Positions 21,438 through 32,552 of a DNA stretch of 64,000 nt are shown one piece after another; position 1 is the first letter of the stretch; every line of letters starts with the position of its first letter. The translations under genes and the position numbers were made by a program. A model generated the notes under the pieces. It had not been told where the DNA came from, ran no database searches, and saw only the letters and a list, made by a program, of their open reading frames with translations. The stretch spans positions 375,501-439,500 of the forward strand of contig CAJNDS010002115.1 of assembly GCA_905221605.1 (NCBI GenBank), given 5' to 3'. This DNA is from Symbiodinium natans (Eukaryota; Sar; Dinophyceae; Suessiales; Symbiodiniaceae).

Positions 21438-21545
21438 AGGTTTTAGGGTTTGGGGCTTGGGGTTTAGGGTTTAGGGTTTAGAGTTGGGATGTTCCCCCTT
21501 CTACTAACAGCTCCTTAACAGGGATTATAATGGGGGGGGGTACTA
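21438..21545. repeat. TTTAGGG tract abutting a family 2 half-element
   Basis: G-strand units (21,438-21,483) run directly into GGGATGTTCCCCCTTCTACT, the family 2 left end (21,485-21,531). The element then breaks at a G9 run and no right end is found. Confidence 0.65.
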
Positions 21546-22179
21546 TACAAAACCAACACGAGTCATTGCAAAGATCAGGCATGGTGCAGGATGCAATTGT
21601 GAGTAGCAGCACCCCGATCCCTTTTTTAGTGCTCTTTTATCGGCCCATTGAAAAAGGGCACCTTTTTCTCCAGGAAACCTACAAGTGTGTTGAGTCGTTT
21701 CTCTCCCCAAGAACACAGAGATATTGGGGCTTCAATTAAGACGCAAGGCCCAAGAGGAGCACCAGAAAATTGGGACAGCTGGGCCTAGGGCCTCAGGGTA
21801 CGCTTTTCCCTCAGGGCTTTGGGGCTTGGGGGCTTACGGTTCCCGGTGGTGCGGTCGCCCCAGCTTTTGTGGGGGCCTCGGCGGCGCTTTCAGCTGTTTT
21901 GAGCTTTTCAGGTTTGGGGTTTAGGGTTTAGGGTAGGGCAGGCAGTGCAGCAGTCCTAGCCGTAAAAAGGGTCTAGCTCTTTCTTTCGGGGTTTAGGTGT
22001 TGGGGGTTTTGGACATATGAGGGTGTCTTAGGGTGTTGCTGTCGATGTTTTGTGGCTTTCTTGAGGTTGTTAACGGGCTTCGGCTGTAACTAAGGCTTGC
22101 AGTTCAAGCTTTTGGTCCCGGATTCACAGACCTCCTGAATCCTAAACTACCCCAAGCTTCCCGAAGCCCTAAACTTGGC

Positions 22180-22212
22180 CCTAAACCCTAAACCCTAAAC
22201 CCTAAACCCCAA
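22180..22212 (-). repeat. short CCCTAAA tract
   Basis: Four C-strand units. Confidence 0.85.
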
Positions 22213-22323
22213 AGGCCCTAAGCCCACTCCGGGGAGGTGGCCTTCCAACTTGAACGTCGGCTCCTCCTTCTCTTTCAAGCCGCACGCGGACTTCTTGTCA
22301 GAGGCGGGGCTTAGGGTTTGCGG

Positions 22324-22429
22324 TTGGGATGCTCCAGCTTCTACTCACAGCTCCTTAGTAGGGATTGCAGTACCCCCTATGAAGATCCCTATGAAGGACT
22401 GTTCGTATAATTAAGAGGGACATCCCAAG
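22324..22429. mobile_element. MITE-like element, family 2
   Basis: The left end TTGGGATGCTCCAGCTTCTAC and right end GAGGGACATCCCAA are inverted repeats. The interior keeps CTCCTTAGTAGGGATTGCAG and CCCTATGAAGGACTGTTCGT. Confidence 0.75.
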
Positions 22430-23050
22430 TCTACGGGTTAGTTGAAGGAGGAGAAAGCACCCCTAGCCCTCAGCGTTGGCAAAACCCTAAACGTCCCGAA
22501 GTCCTGTGAGGGTGCTTCGCCACGCCGAGACCCTGAGCTTTCGGGCTCCGCAGCACCAACACCCCTTGCGCCCCCCTCAATCCCTAGAACACCAAACCCT
22601 CAGTAAACACAAGTAAGAGTGACGCTCTGGCGGCAGGTAGCTGCGCACTCACGCGGCATGTTCAGGTCATTTCTCGAAGAAAGCAATAGGACGTAGCAGC
22701 CCGCACAGGACTCTTTGCATGCTAGAGTAGCGGACGAGGAAGGGGGGGGGGGGGCGGGGTGAACAAAACGCCGGCTCCAGTCTGCTGCCTGGGAACTGAG
22801 GCCTGAAAACTGAGTTCTCCAGAAACGTAGTATGTTGCTGCTGTAACTACATGTCTCCAAAACCAAGGCCTTGGCAATGTGAAGCCCGTAAACCCTAAGC
22901 TCTCAAGTGAACGATGAGGTCGGCCTGAGCAACGGTCAGTGGATCAGAGTGCTGAGCGCACACCCGGGTTTGCTGTCCATGGACATCGACGCGAAGCTGG
23001 GCGAAAGGCAGCAAGAAACAAGAGATGCTCTAGGATCAGAATCGGCCCTT

Positions 23051-23118
23051 ATCCCTAAACCCTAAAGCATAAAGCCTAAAGCCTAAAGCCTAAAGCCTAA
23101 AGCCTAAAGCCTAAACCC
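23051..23118 (-). repeat. telomere-variant array GCCTAAA
   Basis: About eight GCCTAAA units, the C to G change being fixed across the block, after one canonical CCCTAAA. Confidence 0.93.
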
Positions 23119-23327
23119 TCCCCTTGTTTCAGGGTTTGGCTTAGTTTCCCTTATATCATAAGCCCCTTTCAAGCCCAAAGGGGGGCCCTTTTGTAGTCCC
23201 GGGTCTAGTAAGTAGAGTCTATCTCCAAGTACTGCTCTCTCGCACTCGGGGCGAACCTTTCGTGGGCGCCTCCAGATCATGCAACCTCGGTCCCATTTTA
23301 GTCCCTCGCAAGGTTGAGGGGTGCGAA

Positions 23328-23352
23328 GCATATATATATATATATATATATT
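23328..23352. repeat. (TA)n microsatellite
   Basis: Twelve TA units after a GCA. Confidence 0.9.
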
Positions 23353-23525
23353 GTCTGCGTAATCATGTTCCGTGTATCAGAGTATCAGAATATCAGAATA
23401 TCTTGATATTAGAAAGTGATAGAATGTCATATTTTGTGAATCTGTGTTGGGGATTCTTTGAGTATTTCACTTTTTGGGGCTTGGGCTCCTTAAACAACTC
23501 TCTAGCTCTTACACCCTACCAGCTG

Positions 23526-23646
23526 GTATGTTCCCCCTTAAGAGGCCTGAATAGGGATCAGAGTACCTCCCTATTAAATTAAGGACTGTTAGTATTACCC
23601 TAAACCCTAAACCCTAAACCCTAAACCCTGGGGGAAACATCCCAAC
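23526..23646. mobile_element. family 2 element split by telomere repeats
   Basis: Left part: TATGTTCCCCCTTAAGAGG ... AAGGACTGTTAGTATTA. Then about five CCCTAAA units (23,597-23,630). Then the element's right terminus GGGGGAAACATCCCAA. The element is otherwise as in the intact copies, so the telomere units sit between the GTTAGTATT motif and the terminal GGGGGAAACATCC. Confidence 0.8.
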
Positions 23647-23770
23647 CTACCAAGCCCTCCGACACCAGCTAAGGAAGCTGCGGCCCGTGGCCGCCCAGCT
23701 AGGAGTTTGGGACCTCATTTGGGAGGCTTTAGTGTTTCGGGTTTAGGGTTTGGTGCAAAAGGGCTTGGGA

Positions 23771-23880
23771 CTACTTGGAGGTTCATGGGTTGTTATAAGC
23801 AGGAAGTGGGATACGTCTTTTACAGCCTTATTCAGAGCACCAAGAACCCTACTTGTAACGATGCAGGAACCTCCAGGTAG
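23771..23880. mobile_element. MITE-like element, family 1
   Basis: Left CTACTTGGAGGTTCATGGGT and right GCAGGAACCTCCAGGTAG inverted repeats, with AACCCTACTTGTAACGAT next to the right end. Confidence 0.82.
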
Positions 23881-24215
23881 CAGGCTTTATTGGGGTTTCA
23901 AGAACCTTGGGGGTTGGGGAGGATGGGCTGCATGGCTTCAAGCCTTATGGGCCAAAGTGGTTTAGTCTTAAGGGCTTATGCAGGGTTCAGGCTAGTTCTG
24001 GGCGAAAGTGGGAGTTGTGGGGGGGGGGGGGCAGTTTGAGGCAGGGCTTCTTGGCGTGTTAGTCTTGCGAAGGCTTAGGTCAGACATCCCTCAAAACCCA
24101 GTCCCCCCAAAGCCCCTGAAGCCCCTAAAGTCGAAATCCGGGTCTCCAGTTCAGTTTTCCAAGGTCAACTTCCTCCAGCCTCTTGGCAGAGGCTTCAGGA
24201 TTCTTTTGGGTCTGG

Positions 24216-24304
24216 GGTTTGGTGGGTTTAAGGGTTTAGGGTTTGGGGTTTAGGGTTTGGGGTTCAGGGTTTAGGGTTTAGGGTTTAGGGTTTAGGGTTT
24301 AGGC
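24216..24304 (+). repeat. interstitial TTTAGGG/TTTGGGG tract
   Basis: About eleven G-strand units with alternating TTTGGGG and TTCAGGG variants at the left and perfect units at the right. Confidence 0.93.
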
Positions 24305-24409
24305 TTCGGTTTTGCAAGTTGAAGTTGGGCCATCGGGTAACAAGGGCCCCGAGCTTTGAGCCCATCCGGGAATGCTGGGTAGCGGAAGATAGCCTGCAGC
24401 AAAGCTATA

Positions 24410-24500
24410 CCCTAAGGGCCCATGTAACTACATAGTATATTCTGGGGCCCTGAAGCTACCATATAGGAACCCCGGCCCTAAACCCTAAACCCTCAACTGT
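24410..24500. mobile_element. family 3 element truncated by a telomere tract
   Basis: ACCCTAAGGGCCCATGTAACTA matches the family 3 left end at 17,215. The interior TATATTCTGGGGCCCTGAAG follows, then GGAACCCCGGCCCTAAACCCTAAA. The right terminus is missing and CCCTAAA units stand in its place. Confidence 0.7.
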
Positions 24501-24639
24501 GGGCTAGCATTCGTCATCTGCCCAGGGAGCAGGGCCTCAATCCTTCTCGCGTGGTGGGCGTGATCACCGCCTTCCCACGGGTCTTCGACTACATCTCCGC
24601 GCTCTGGCTTCCTAAACCCTTGGTCCGGACCCTATATAT

Positions 24640-24664
24640 GAATCATATATATATACACATGCAC

Positions 24665-24707
<43 letters not shown>

Positions 24708-24722
24708 ATATGTACATGTATA
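24640..24722. repeat. AT-rich (TA/TATG)n hairpin region
   Basis: Repeated ATATATATA with CACATGCACA and TGTACATGTA arms, cruciform-prone. Confidence 0.8.
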
Positions 24723-24847
24723 GATAGCTAGGCATACATAGCACATCAGGAGCAATTGCAGAAATAATATTTCAGGTTTTGTGGGGCTTGGAGAGCTTGA
24801 AGTAGCTCGATGCTTCGAAGTTATATAAGCACTGCCCTCAAGCATTT

Positions 24848-24907
24848 AGGGTGTTTTAACGTTAAAAACACCCGCATTTAGGGTCTTTTAACATTAAAAA
24901 AACCCTA
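24848..24907. repeat. tandem pair of telomere-ended mini-hairpins
   Basis: GGGTGTTTTAACGTTAAAAA followed by CACCC is a perfect palindrome. The second copy, GGGTCTTTTAACATTAAAAA, follows after GCATTTA and ends in AACCCTAAAG. Each stem ends in GGGT/ACCC, so the hairpin mimics an inverted telomere unit. Confidence 0.75.
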
Positions 24908-24962
24908 AAGAGAGCCGCCCCACCTTCGGCCAGTTTCGGAACCCCAGCACTCCCTGCATCCC

Positions 24963-25074
24963 TACTTGGAGGTTCATGGGTAGCTATAAGTAGGGTTGCA
25001 AGTGGGAGAACTATACTTATAACCTTGCTTAGGGCCCTTATAACCCTACTTCTCACTACCCATGGACCTTCAAG
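24963..25074. mobile_element. MITE-like element, family 1, best-preserved copy
   Basis: TACTTGGAGGTTCATGGGTAG and CTACCCATGGACCTTCAAG are the terminal inverted repeats. CTATAAGTAGGGTTG and TAACCCTACTTCTCACTAC are subterminal inverted repeats, so complementarity extends about 35 bases inward. Used as the family reference. Confidence 0.88.
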
Positions 25075-25079
25075 CAAGG

Positions 25080-26375
25080 CCCCCAAGCATCATGTAGCCA
25101 AGTTGCCGGGCTTGATGTGAGATTCTGTGCATGTGCCTGCGCATCTTCCGCCTGCTCTGGCTGAGGCCACCATGGCCTCTTGCAGGTTTATGTGTTTTTT
25201 TAAGGTACGTACCCTGCCCTGTGTCTTCCCTCGTCCTCCCCGCTCTGCCTCACTCTCTCTCTCCCTTTCTGGCTCTCTCTCTCATTCATGCAAGTGCTAT
25301 CATGCAATGAAATCCACGTAGCGGCTTGCTGCGCAAAAGCGTGCCCTAAACCCAGAAAAGCCCTGCAGCATCTAAAAAACCACTCTTGCCCAATTGCCCG
25401 GCCCGCCTCGGTAAAATCAACATCTAGGGGCCGGGCCCCCAGAACGGAACACACAATCTCTTTGCCCGTGCCCGCGCGTGTGCTTCTGCACACACACAAG
25501 GAACCATGAGCGCCCCTTTAATTTACATTCTGCATCTGAAAACCCAAACCCCAGGGCCTCCAAGTCCGTATAGATGTTCTGGGGGGCTACTTTGTGGGCA
25601 CAATTGGGCCCTAAACCCTAAACTCTAAACCCTGGACTTGCCACAGAGTCGCGCCTAGTTGCCCTCACAGGTAGTCAACGAGAATCCTTGGGGAGATGTC
25701 CTCCGCGAAGGAGGCACACTCTTGGGGATCACGTCGCAGCGCTAGTGCCAAGATACATGAACCTTCGAGTCGCGAACTTCAACCACCATGGAACAGACAT
25801 TTCGCAGCTCTCCCTGAAACTTCGGCTGCGCCACCGCCGTGAAAATGTGTTATTGGCTCAGGATCTGCTCTCAATCTAGCCACCGAAAACGGCAGTCAAA
25901 GAACAGAAGCAAGATGCACACAACAAATCAAAATCACAACCTCGACCTCTCACCGCCGAAGAGGCACTGGCTCCTCAAACCCGCAGACCCTGAGGTCTAA
26001 GCCAGGAGCAAGTGGCCAGGGTCTTCGCCAAGTTCCCTGCGATTTTCAGCTTGAGCGCCGAGGCGCTACAGGCCCGCATCGAGACTTGGAAGGGTTAGGA
26101 CTTAGGCTTAGGGTTTTTAGGCGGTTTAACATCCCGAAACCGTAAACCCTATAAAGGGCCCAGGAAGACTAACAGCACAAGGTATCTGGGATAGTTACCG
26201 GCTTGGGGTGTAATCAGCCCTAAAATTGCTTGGACTAGATGACCTTTCGAGAGCTGTAAACTCCCTGAATAAATAGCCACCTTGAATGTAAATTCATACC
26301 GTAAGCTGCACACACAGAGACATCCACCAGCGTTGCTGCACTGCACCATCTTCTCCATCAACATGAGCACCACCC
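25080..26375. other. unassigned sequence, no gene recognised
   Basis: Mixed composition with a CT-rich stretch (25,243-25,290) and single CCCTAAA units near 25,610. Frames of 63 to 99 codons overlap on both strands without recognisable domains. Confidence 0.25.
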
Positions 26376-26850
26376 CATCATCGTCACGATCATCGTCATG
26401 ATCATCGTTAATGTCATCGTCAACATCATCATGATATCAGAATGTCACGACCTTCTTGCTTATCATCACCATACGGCGGCAAACCATACCATACCACATC
26501 ATATCATATCGTTGTATATCATATCATACCATTTCATTTCAGGACATGCCGATGATCATACATTCCGAAAAGAATACTGGATACTATATACCGACAGCAA
26601 GAATGTCACCAATCCATCATGTCATCAAGTTCTCAGATCTTCACATCACAGTGCAATCTCAGCACCCAAGCCCTGAGATGCTCGTGTGATGCTTCGGCCT
26701 TGGTAAATACTGCATGGAGATGATGGTATGAAGATGGTACGGGGGTATGTGCTGCATCACAGCATGATGGCTGGGTGATGTGATCAGATGTGGGGATGTG
26801 AGGATGAACGGGCTGCTCGATGATGGTGAGAATGATGATGATGATACGTG
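26376..26850. repeat. two blocks of ATC/GAT-type imperfect repeats
   Basis: Left block (26,376-26,545): ATCATCGTCA and CATATCATAT phrases. Right block (26,700-26,850): GATGATG phrases. The two are roughly complementary and could fold back on one another. Period 3 with many substitutions. Confidence 0.7.
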
Positions 26851-26859
26851 ATGAGACCC

Positions 26860-27077
26860 TGCTCCTGTGCTGTGAGCTTTGCAGATGTTTCAAGTTCATT
26901 CGGATGAGTTCGGAGGCATTCGTCTTCGTTGTTACTACGACACTTGATGTGTGCGAGGCTTTCGCTTTGGATTTCTCCTCAATTGAGACCGATTTGTGTA
27001 GTCAATTTGACTTAGTCCTGCTTACTGAGATATGTTCTGATGACATGGTTGATAAGGTCAGGACGGTCCTTGAGTAG
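26860..27077 (+). other. short open frame of ordinary composition, unassigned
   Basis: The last 70 or so codons of a frame ending at 27,077 have ordinary composition, unlike the repeat-derived frames nearby. They contain several Cys residues in the first part and an acidic second part. No family recognised, no splice context identified, and the upstream part is GATGAT repeat. Possible exon only. Confidence 0.15.
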
Positions 27078-27184
27078 CCACGAGTGCTACTGTAAGGGAG
27101 GTCCTTAGTACCCGGCTGGCTGCAGAGACCTGGTTGCAAAAGGGTCCTGAGAACCCTACTTATAACTACCGGTGAACATTCAAG
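27069..27184. mobile_element. family 1 element, degenerate
   Basis: The left half is eroded, but the right half (CTGAGAACCCTACTTATAAC, then ACCGGTGAACATTCAAG) clearly matches the family. Confidence 0.55.
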
Positions 27185-28029
27185 CAACCCTACTGAGGCC
27201 CCAAAATCCTTAGCCACTCAACAGCCATACGCACGTCGCAGGTGTGAGCCAAGCTGAGGACAACGAGACTCAAAAACATGCACGCAGACTCATGTAAACG
27301 AGACTGAAGCTCTAAAAACCTCGAAAGCTCATCCAAAACATTCTGTTTAAAAGAGGAGTTGGGACACCCCTCAACTTTGAGAAATGTTGCCTGGGTTGAT
27401 CGAGCCCTAGACCCTAAAACCATCTAAAACCTATCAGCCGCTCGGCCCACAAAGGACATGCTCCAGAAAGTTCTCCATGCAGACAAGGATGCTGAGGATG
27501 CACTGACCAGAACCATCTGCAATTATCCGCACGTTCCTTGCCTCCGGCTAATAACCCCAAAACACCGAAACTCCATTTCATGTACGTACTTGGGGTTGTA
27601 CATTATGGGTTCTAGGGTGGGTTTTAAAGCTACGGATCTAGCTTTGTGGTTGCAGGTAGAGAGCCGATGTCGAGGTTCACTTTTTACAGTGGGTCATGCC
27701 TTGAGCTACACACATTCTGAAGACGGCTATTTCAGGACTTTCAGTATCTTCTGACCTACCCAGTATTCAACAAACAGTGAGATGGTCGTATGCGAAGTTT
27801 GGGAGGGCATTAGCCCTTCTTGTGCTCAGCGATGCTCAAAGTTTAGGGTATGTTAGGGTATTAGGGTTCAGGGCTTCGGGTTTCTCACGTGCAAGCCGTA
27901 CACTCAAGCGTTGCTTGCAGGGCAGCGTTGCGTTGTGGCACCGCGTCAACTGCGGGCAGCCCAAATGTTCGGACTTTCTCGCTTTGGATTGCTATCAGCG
28001 CAAAGATGTGGGGGATCGGCTTTTCCTTT

Positions 28030-28121
28030 ATCATAGTGGACTAGCATTTTGCACTTTTGTAGTGTACTAACACCCAATAAGGACTAGACATTCAGTTTTT
28101 TCTACGATCCCAACCATGCTA
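28030..28121. mobile_element. family 4 element
   Basis: ATCATAGTGGACTAGCATTTTGCA at the left, ACACCCAATAAGGACTAGAC in the middle and CGATCCCAACCATG at the right, in the same order as at 34,957 and 49,667. Terminal inverted repeat about 10 bases (TCATAGTTGG / CCAACCATGA in consensus). Confidence 0.75.
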
Positions 28122-28671
28122 CATGCTCCATGAAGCCCAGCACCCCCCTCAATGAATCTACATCCATTTTTTGTATGTGATATCATGACCCCTACGCAGT
28201 TTAATTTAAGGTAAGTCGCCTGAGCCCATACTCCAGGGCTTTCGGGTTCGTAGTTGCAAGCAGGACGTCGCACAGGTACCTTAAGCAGGATTGCAAGTAC
28301 AGTTTCTTTACATCTACCTCCCACCGGTACGCATCCCACATGCGCAGACACCAACTCTGAGCCACAGAGCCCTATACTTCCAGGGACCTAACAATTGAGT
28401 CCTTAAGGGTTCTAGTAACCGAACTCTTGGGTACCCTAAACCCAAAACGCTCAACCCTGAACCCTGGAAGTACCGGGAAAGTGAACCACAGGTGCTCGAC
28501 TTCAGCGAGGACCAGGTCGAGTCTACGCTGGGTTGGTTAAGGCGGTTCGGCTCCCTGGCTTTTGAGCTCAACCAAGAACTGAGCTTTGAACTTTGGGTTT
28601 CCTTGCTTAGTAGGAATCAAGCCCTAAACCCTAATAGTTAGGTTCAACCTTTTTTCCATGGCAGTTGGAGA

Positions 28672-28828
28672 AGGTTTAGGGGTTAGGGGTTTAGGGTTAG
28701 GGTTTGGATGCAAAAGGGTTTAGGGTTTAGTAAAGGGGTTAGGGGGCGAGTCAGTCCAGTCTGGGTTCAAAAAGGGGTTAGGGGTTTAGGGCTTACGCGG
28801 GGGGACCCTAAACCCTAAACCCTAAACG
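28672..28828. repeat. GGGGTTTA-rich G-strand tract facing a C-strand tract
   Basis: Scattered TTTAGGGG and TTAGGGG units (28,672-28,790), a 15-bp GC-rich spacer, then three CCCTAAA units (to 28,828). G-strands converge, as in a head-to-head arrangement with a short spacer. Confidence 0.85.
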
Positions 28829-28939
28829 GGGGAGTTGGGGAGGAGGAGATGGCGCCTTAGCCAGTAGTTTTGCTTGTTCTTGGATCCCTACATGTCGCCT
28901 AGAATCACGGCTTGCTTTCCTTGTCCTCGCTCTGCCCCT

Positions 28940-29285
<346 letters not shown>

Positions 29286-29387
29286 CACGTACTATCCCAT
29301 AGTGGTACCCTGAGGCTTCAGGGAGGCAGACAGCGCGAAGGTGGTGCAAGCTGCTCCATCCGTGCTAGGCTGGGTCTTTGAGTGTTT

Positions 29388-29429
29388 ACGGTTTAGGGTT
29401 CAACCCTAAACCCTAAACCCTAAACCCTT
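29388..29429. repeat. head-to-head telomere junction
   Basis: GGTTTAGGGTTC is followed directly by AACCCTAAACCCTAAACCC. The G-strand arm is short (about 1.5 units) and the C-strand arm has four units. This is the second junction of this type in the window. Confidence 0.82.
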
Positions 29430-29502
29430 TCAGGCAGGCGGTGAACCCTACACTGCCTTCATTTCGGATCCTTGACCGGCCAGAGGCCTCAACCCCCCCC
29501 CA

Positions 29503-29648
29503 ACCCTAACCCTAAACCCTAAAACTTACAACCCCCCCAAACCCCCAAACCCCCAAACCCCCAAACCCTAAAGGCCCTAAACCCTAAACCCTAAACCCTA
29601 AACCCCAAACCCTAAACCCTAAACCCTAAACCCAAACCCCCAAACCCT
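29503..29648 (-). repeat. CCCTAAA tract with CCCCCAAA sub-array
   Basis: CCCTAAA units flank four CCCCCAAA units (about 29,535-29,567). Variant homogenisation as at other tracts. Confidence 0.93.
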
Positions 29649-29776
29649 CAACCACGAGCACAAGTCGGCCCACAAGGCATCTTTGGATGTGTGACGGGCT
29701 TGCGAAGAGAGTTTTTTTTCACCCACCCGGGTGTTGGGTTTTGCACCTTTTGAGTGTGTAGAGAGGGACTAGGCTT

Positions 29777-29856
29777 TTGGGGCTTATTATAGGTTAATTC
29801 TAAAGGGACCATAAGGAAATACTATTCGTACTTGTTCCGACCCCTATATTAGGTCA
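29777..29856. mobile_element. family 5 element
   Basis: GGGGCTTATTATAGGTTAATTC, GGGACCATAAGGAAATACTA and CCGACCCCTATATTAGG match the reverse complement of the copy at 32,388-32,475. Confidence 0.55.
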
Positions 29857-29865
29857 GGAACAGAA

Positions 29866-30030
29866 CCCTGAACCCTAAACCCTAAACCCTAAACAGAGGG
29901 GGTTCCCCAGGCCGCTCGGTGGACCGCCTGCAATCGACAGTCAGATGCCTGAAAGAGGTGGGGGGTTTCCCGAAATGAGGGGTACCTTATTGGGGTTTAG
30001 GGCTTAGGGTTTAGGGTTTAGGGTTTAGGG
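29866..30030. repeat. C-strand tract, then family 6 fragment ending in a G-strand tract
   Basis: CCCTAAA at 29,866-29,894. GAAATGAGGGGTACCTTATTGG (29,974-29,996) is a family 6 left end that runs directly into TTTAGGG units (to 30,030). Confidence 0.75.
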
Positions 30031-30085
30031 GTACAACTCCCAGGTCGGCCTCAGCAAAGACGAGGTTGCCGGTGCTTCTGGGCCT

Positions 30086-30184
30086 TAATGTAGGGGGCAT
30101 TCATAATTAGAATAGGTTTTTTTTTTGGGGGGGGTCATTATAGTATATAAGTATAACGGGACCAGAAGGGAATACTACTCCTAG
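30086..30184. mobile_element. family 5 element with T9G8 run
   Basis: GGGGCATTCATAATTAGAATAGG, a T/G homopolymer, then GTCATTATAGTATA and GGGACCAGAAGGGAATACTAC. A sibling with the same ATTAGAATAGGTTTTTTTT-GGGGGGG core is at 37,003-37,071. Confidence 0.6.
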
Positions 30185-30261
30185 ATTCGGTTGGCAAGCG
30201 TTGTGTTTCATCTAGTTGTTTGGACGAGCTCACCACAACTACTCCCTGAATCCTTAAATTC

Positions 30262-30440
30262 TGGCAGGTGAAACGGTACATGATACTATGATAGGATAAT
30301 ACCATCATACTATCGTACTATCATACTATCATACGATCATGCTATGTTATTATCGTACTTATCATACTAAAATACTAAATACGATAATGCAAATACTAGA
30401 ACTCTAGAATCCTAGAATATTCTGATATTTGAATACTAAA
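30262..30440. repeat. (CATACTAT)n-like AT-rich degenerate repeats
   Basis: GATACTATGATAGGATAATA and repeated ATCATACTATC phrases, several mutually complementary. Confidence 0.75.
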
Positions 30441-30454
30441 TGACTTTTCGTGAG

Positions 30455-30531
30455 CCCCCCCCCCACCCCCCAATCCCCCCTTCCCCTCCCGCGCCCCCGC
30501 CCCCCCCCCCCCCCGCCCCCCCCCCCCCCCG

Positions 30532-30566
<35 letters not shown>

Positions 30567-30612
30567 CCCCCCCCCCCCCCCCCCCCTCCCCCCCCCCCCC
30601 CTCCCCCTCCCT
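30455..30612. repeat. poly-C tract, about 158 bp
   Basis: Long C runs broken by single A, G or T. Overlapping poly-Gly and poly-Pro frames are artefacts of composition. Confidence 0.97.
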
Positions 30613-31487
30613 TGTGGTTCATGGGTTTAGGGTTTAGGGTTAGGCTGTAGAGTTCAGGATTTTCGCTCTCATCCATTGGTTCACGGTAAGTTTCAGGTTT
30701 GGGGTTATGGCAGGTTTATGGTTTCCCCCTCCCCCATGTGGTTCGTGCTGGGTTCATGGTTCAGGGTTAAAGGTTAAAGCGGTTAAGGTTTCGGGTTTAT
30801 TCATTGGCGGGTTTAGGTTTACGGCATAGGGTTTGGGGTTTAGGTTGAGCGTTTCTCTCTCCCCCCCCGTGGTACGTGGTGTTTTTAGGGTTAACGGGCA
30901 GGGTTGGGGGGGGATACCATTGGGGTGGGGTGGTGGTCGATTACGCGGAACGGGCGCATACGTACTACTATAACGATCTAATGATATTCTGATCCAACAA
31001 TAGAATGGCCTTTCCCTGTCGTGCCCACCCCGACAAGCTGTTGAGGTCCTCTCGAGCTGCCCGCAAGCCTTGGCAGTCAATGCGAAGAGCATCCTACAGC
31101 CGAAAATGGAACTTCTCCTCCAGTACTTCTCCAAAGAGGACTGCCTCAGACATCACCCAAACCCTCAAGCCTCAACCCTAAACCGTATTCATGGGCATTC
31201 CGGGAAGTCCATTTGTGCTTGGTGCTTTGGGACAGCCTGAGCCCTTCATCATGAGTGCTCTCTCGGGTTTCATGAAGTCTACTTGAGTTCTTTTTCGGTG
31301 GCATAGGGTGAGAACCCTAAACCCCAAACCCTAAACCCAAAACCCTAAACCGACTGAAGGGCCTGGTTTGGAGCCATTCCTGTGGGGAGTAACGGTCATT
31401 GCGATCTGGATACGTTGTTGATGCCGGCCTCAGGAAGGACTCGGAACCCCTTTTGCGGAACTTTCCTGAAACCTCGCAATCACGACT

Positions 31488-31556
31488 GTTCCCTGCGGAG
31501 TGATCCCAGAGGGGGTCTGCTCGGCGGGCGGCAAAAACCCTAAACCGAGACATCGC
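31488..31556. repeat. GCGGAGTG / CGGCGGGCGGCAAAAA element joined to CCCTAAA
   Basis: TTCCCTGCGGAGTGATCCCA and GCTCGGCGGGCGGCAAAAA are followed at once by CCCTAAACC. Same composite as at 20,851. Confidence 0.65.
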
Positions 31557-31699
31557 ACAGGATTTGCTACAACGGCTGCATCGGAGCCCAAAACTCCTCT
31601 ACTACGCCTACGACCGGCTGGCAGTCCGCCTCAGGGACCTGAAGAAAAGAGAGCCTCGATTGAACAGTACATTGAAGCAGGGTTTATATTTCTGTTCTT

Positions 31700-31780
31700 G
31701 GTGAGTGTATATAAGGTTCCTTTTTAAAATTGGTGAGTGTATATACCGGGTGTCCTTTTGGGGGTAGAAGAGATATACAC
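31700..31780. repeat. short duplicated TTGGTGAGTGTATATA motif
   Basis: TTGGTGAGTGTATATAAGG and TTGGTGAGTGTATATACCGG lie about 35 bp apart, with CTTTTTAAAA and CCTTTTGGGG between and after. Function unknown. Confidence 0.6.
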
Positions 31781-32387
31781 CCTGCTTCAGATGTTTCTGG
31801 CTTACTTGTACTTGATAGGGGTCGAGGGTTAAGGCTTTCAGCAGCAAAAGGGTTTAGGGATAGGGAATTTGAAGTAGGGAAAGAACCAGTAAGTTTAAGG
31901 TTTAAGGATGTTTAAGGTCTATAAACCCTAAACCCTAAACCAGCAACTGCCTGGGAAAGCAAGGAGCTCCTTGAGGCCGGCTCCTACATCATGTCCATGT
32001 CGGACAGCGCCTTCGGCCGGTGGGTAGATGCAAAGGCACAAGAAGATGAAAAGGCACCTGAAGCCGTTTTTTCGTAATTCGAGCATCTTGCATTGGGAAA
32101 TTAAAGTTGCACGTGCGCACCTGAGTAGCTGCAGAGAGTTGCAAAAAGGCCCACAAAGGATTTCAGTGCGCGACGGCTCTGCCTAGGCATGTTATACTCC
32201 AAACTGTAGCACTAAAGGGTTTGGGGTTTAGGGTTTAGGGTGATAGCCCAAGTTCAAACTCAGGTAAAAGTATTATGTAAGGTAAACCATCCCCATATCC
32301 TTAGCTGTCTTCACCCTTGCAGCCCTCGAGACCCTGAAAATCAAACCTTGCAACCCAAACGGCTCAAGATCCCCGATCAACTACTAG

Positions 32388-32475
32388 GGGTCGGAGTAGT
32401 ATTCCGTTAGGGCTCCAAGAAGATTATACTATAATGCCCCCCCATATCCCCTATTCAATACATTAGAAGCCCAGC
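32388..32475. mobile_element. family 5 element
   Basis: GGGGTCGGAGTAGTATTCC, GGGCTCC and ATTATACTATAATGCCCCCCC. Reverse-complement relative of 29,777-29,856. Confidence 0.55.
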
Positions 32476-32552
32476 AGATCTAGTCATAGAAGTCCCTATA
32501 TATTTTTGAGTCGCCTCGAATGCTAGAAAGCGAGAGTGATCCCACTTGCTAT

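Noticed and set aside
30404-30676. Gly-rich and Pro-rich frames at poly-C tracts here and at 33.1-33.8, 40.8, 47.3 and 50.4 kb
   Set aside because: Homopolymer translation with no recognisable protein context.
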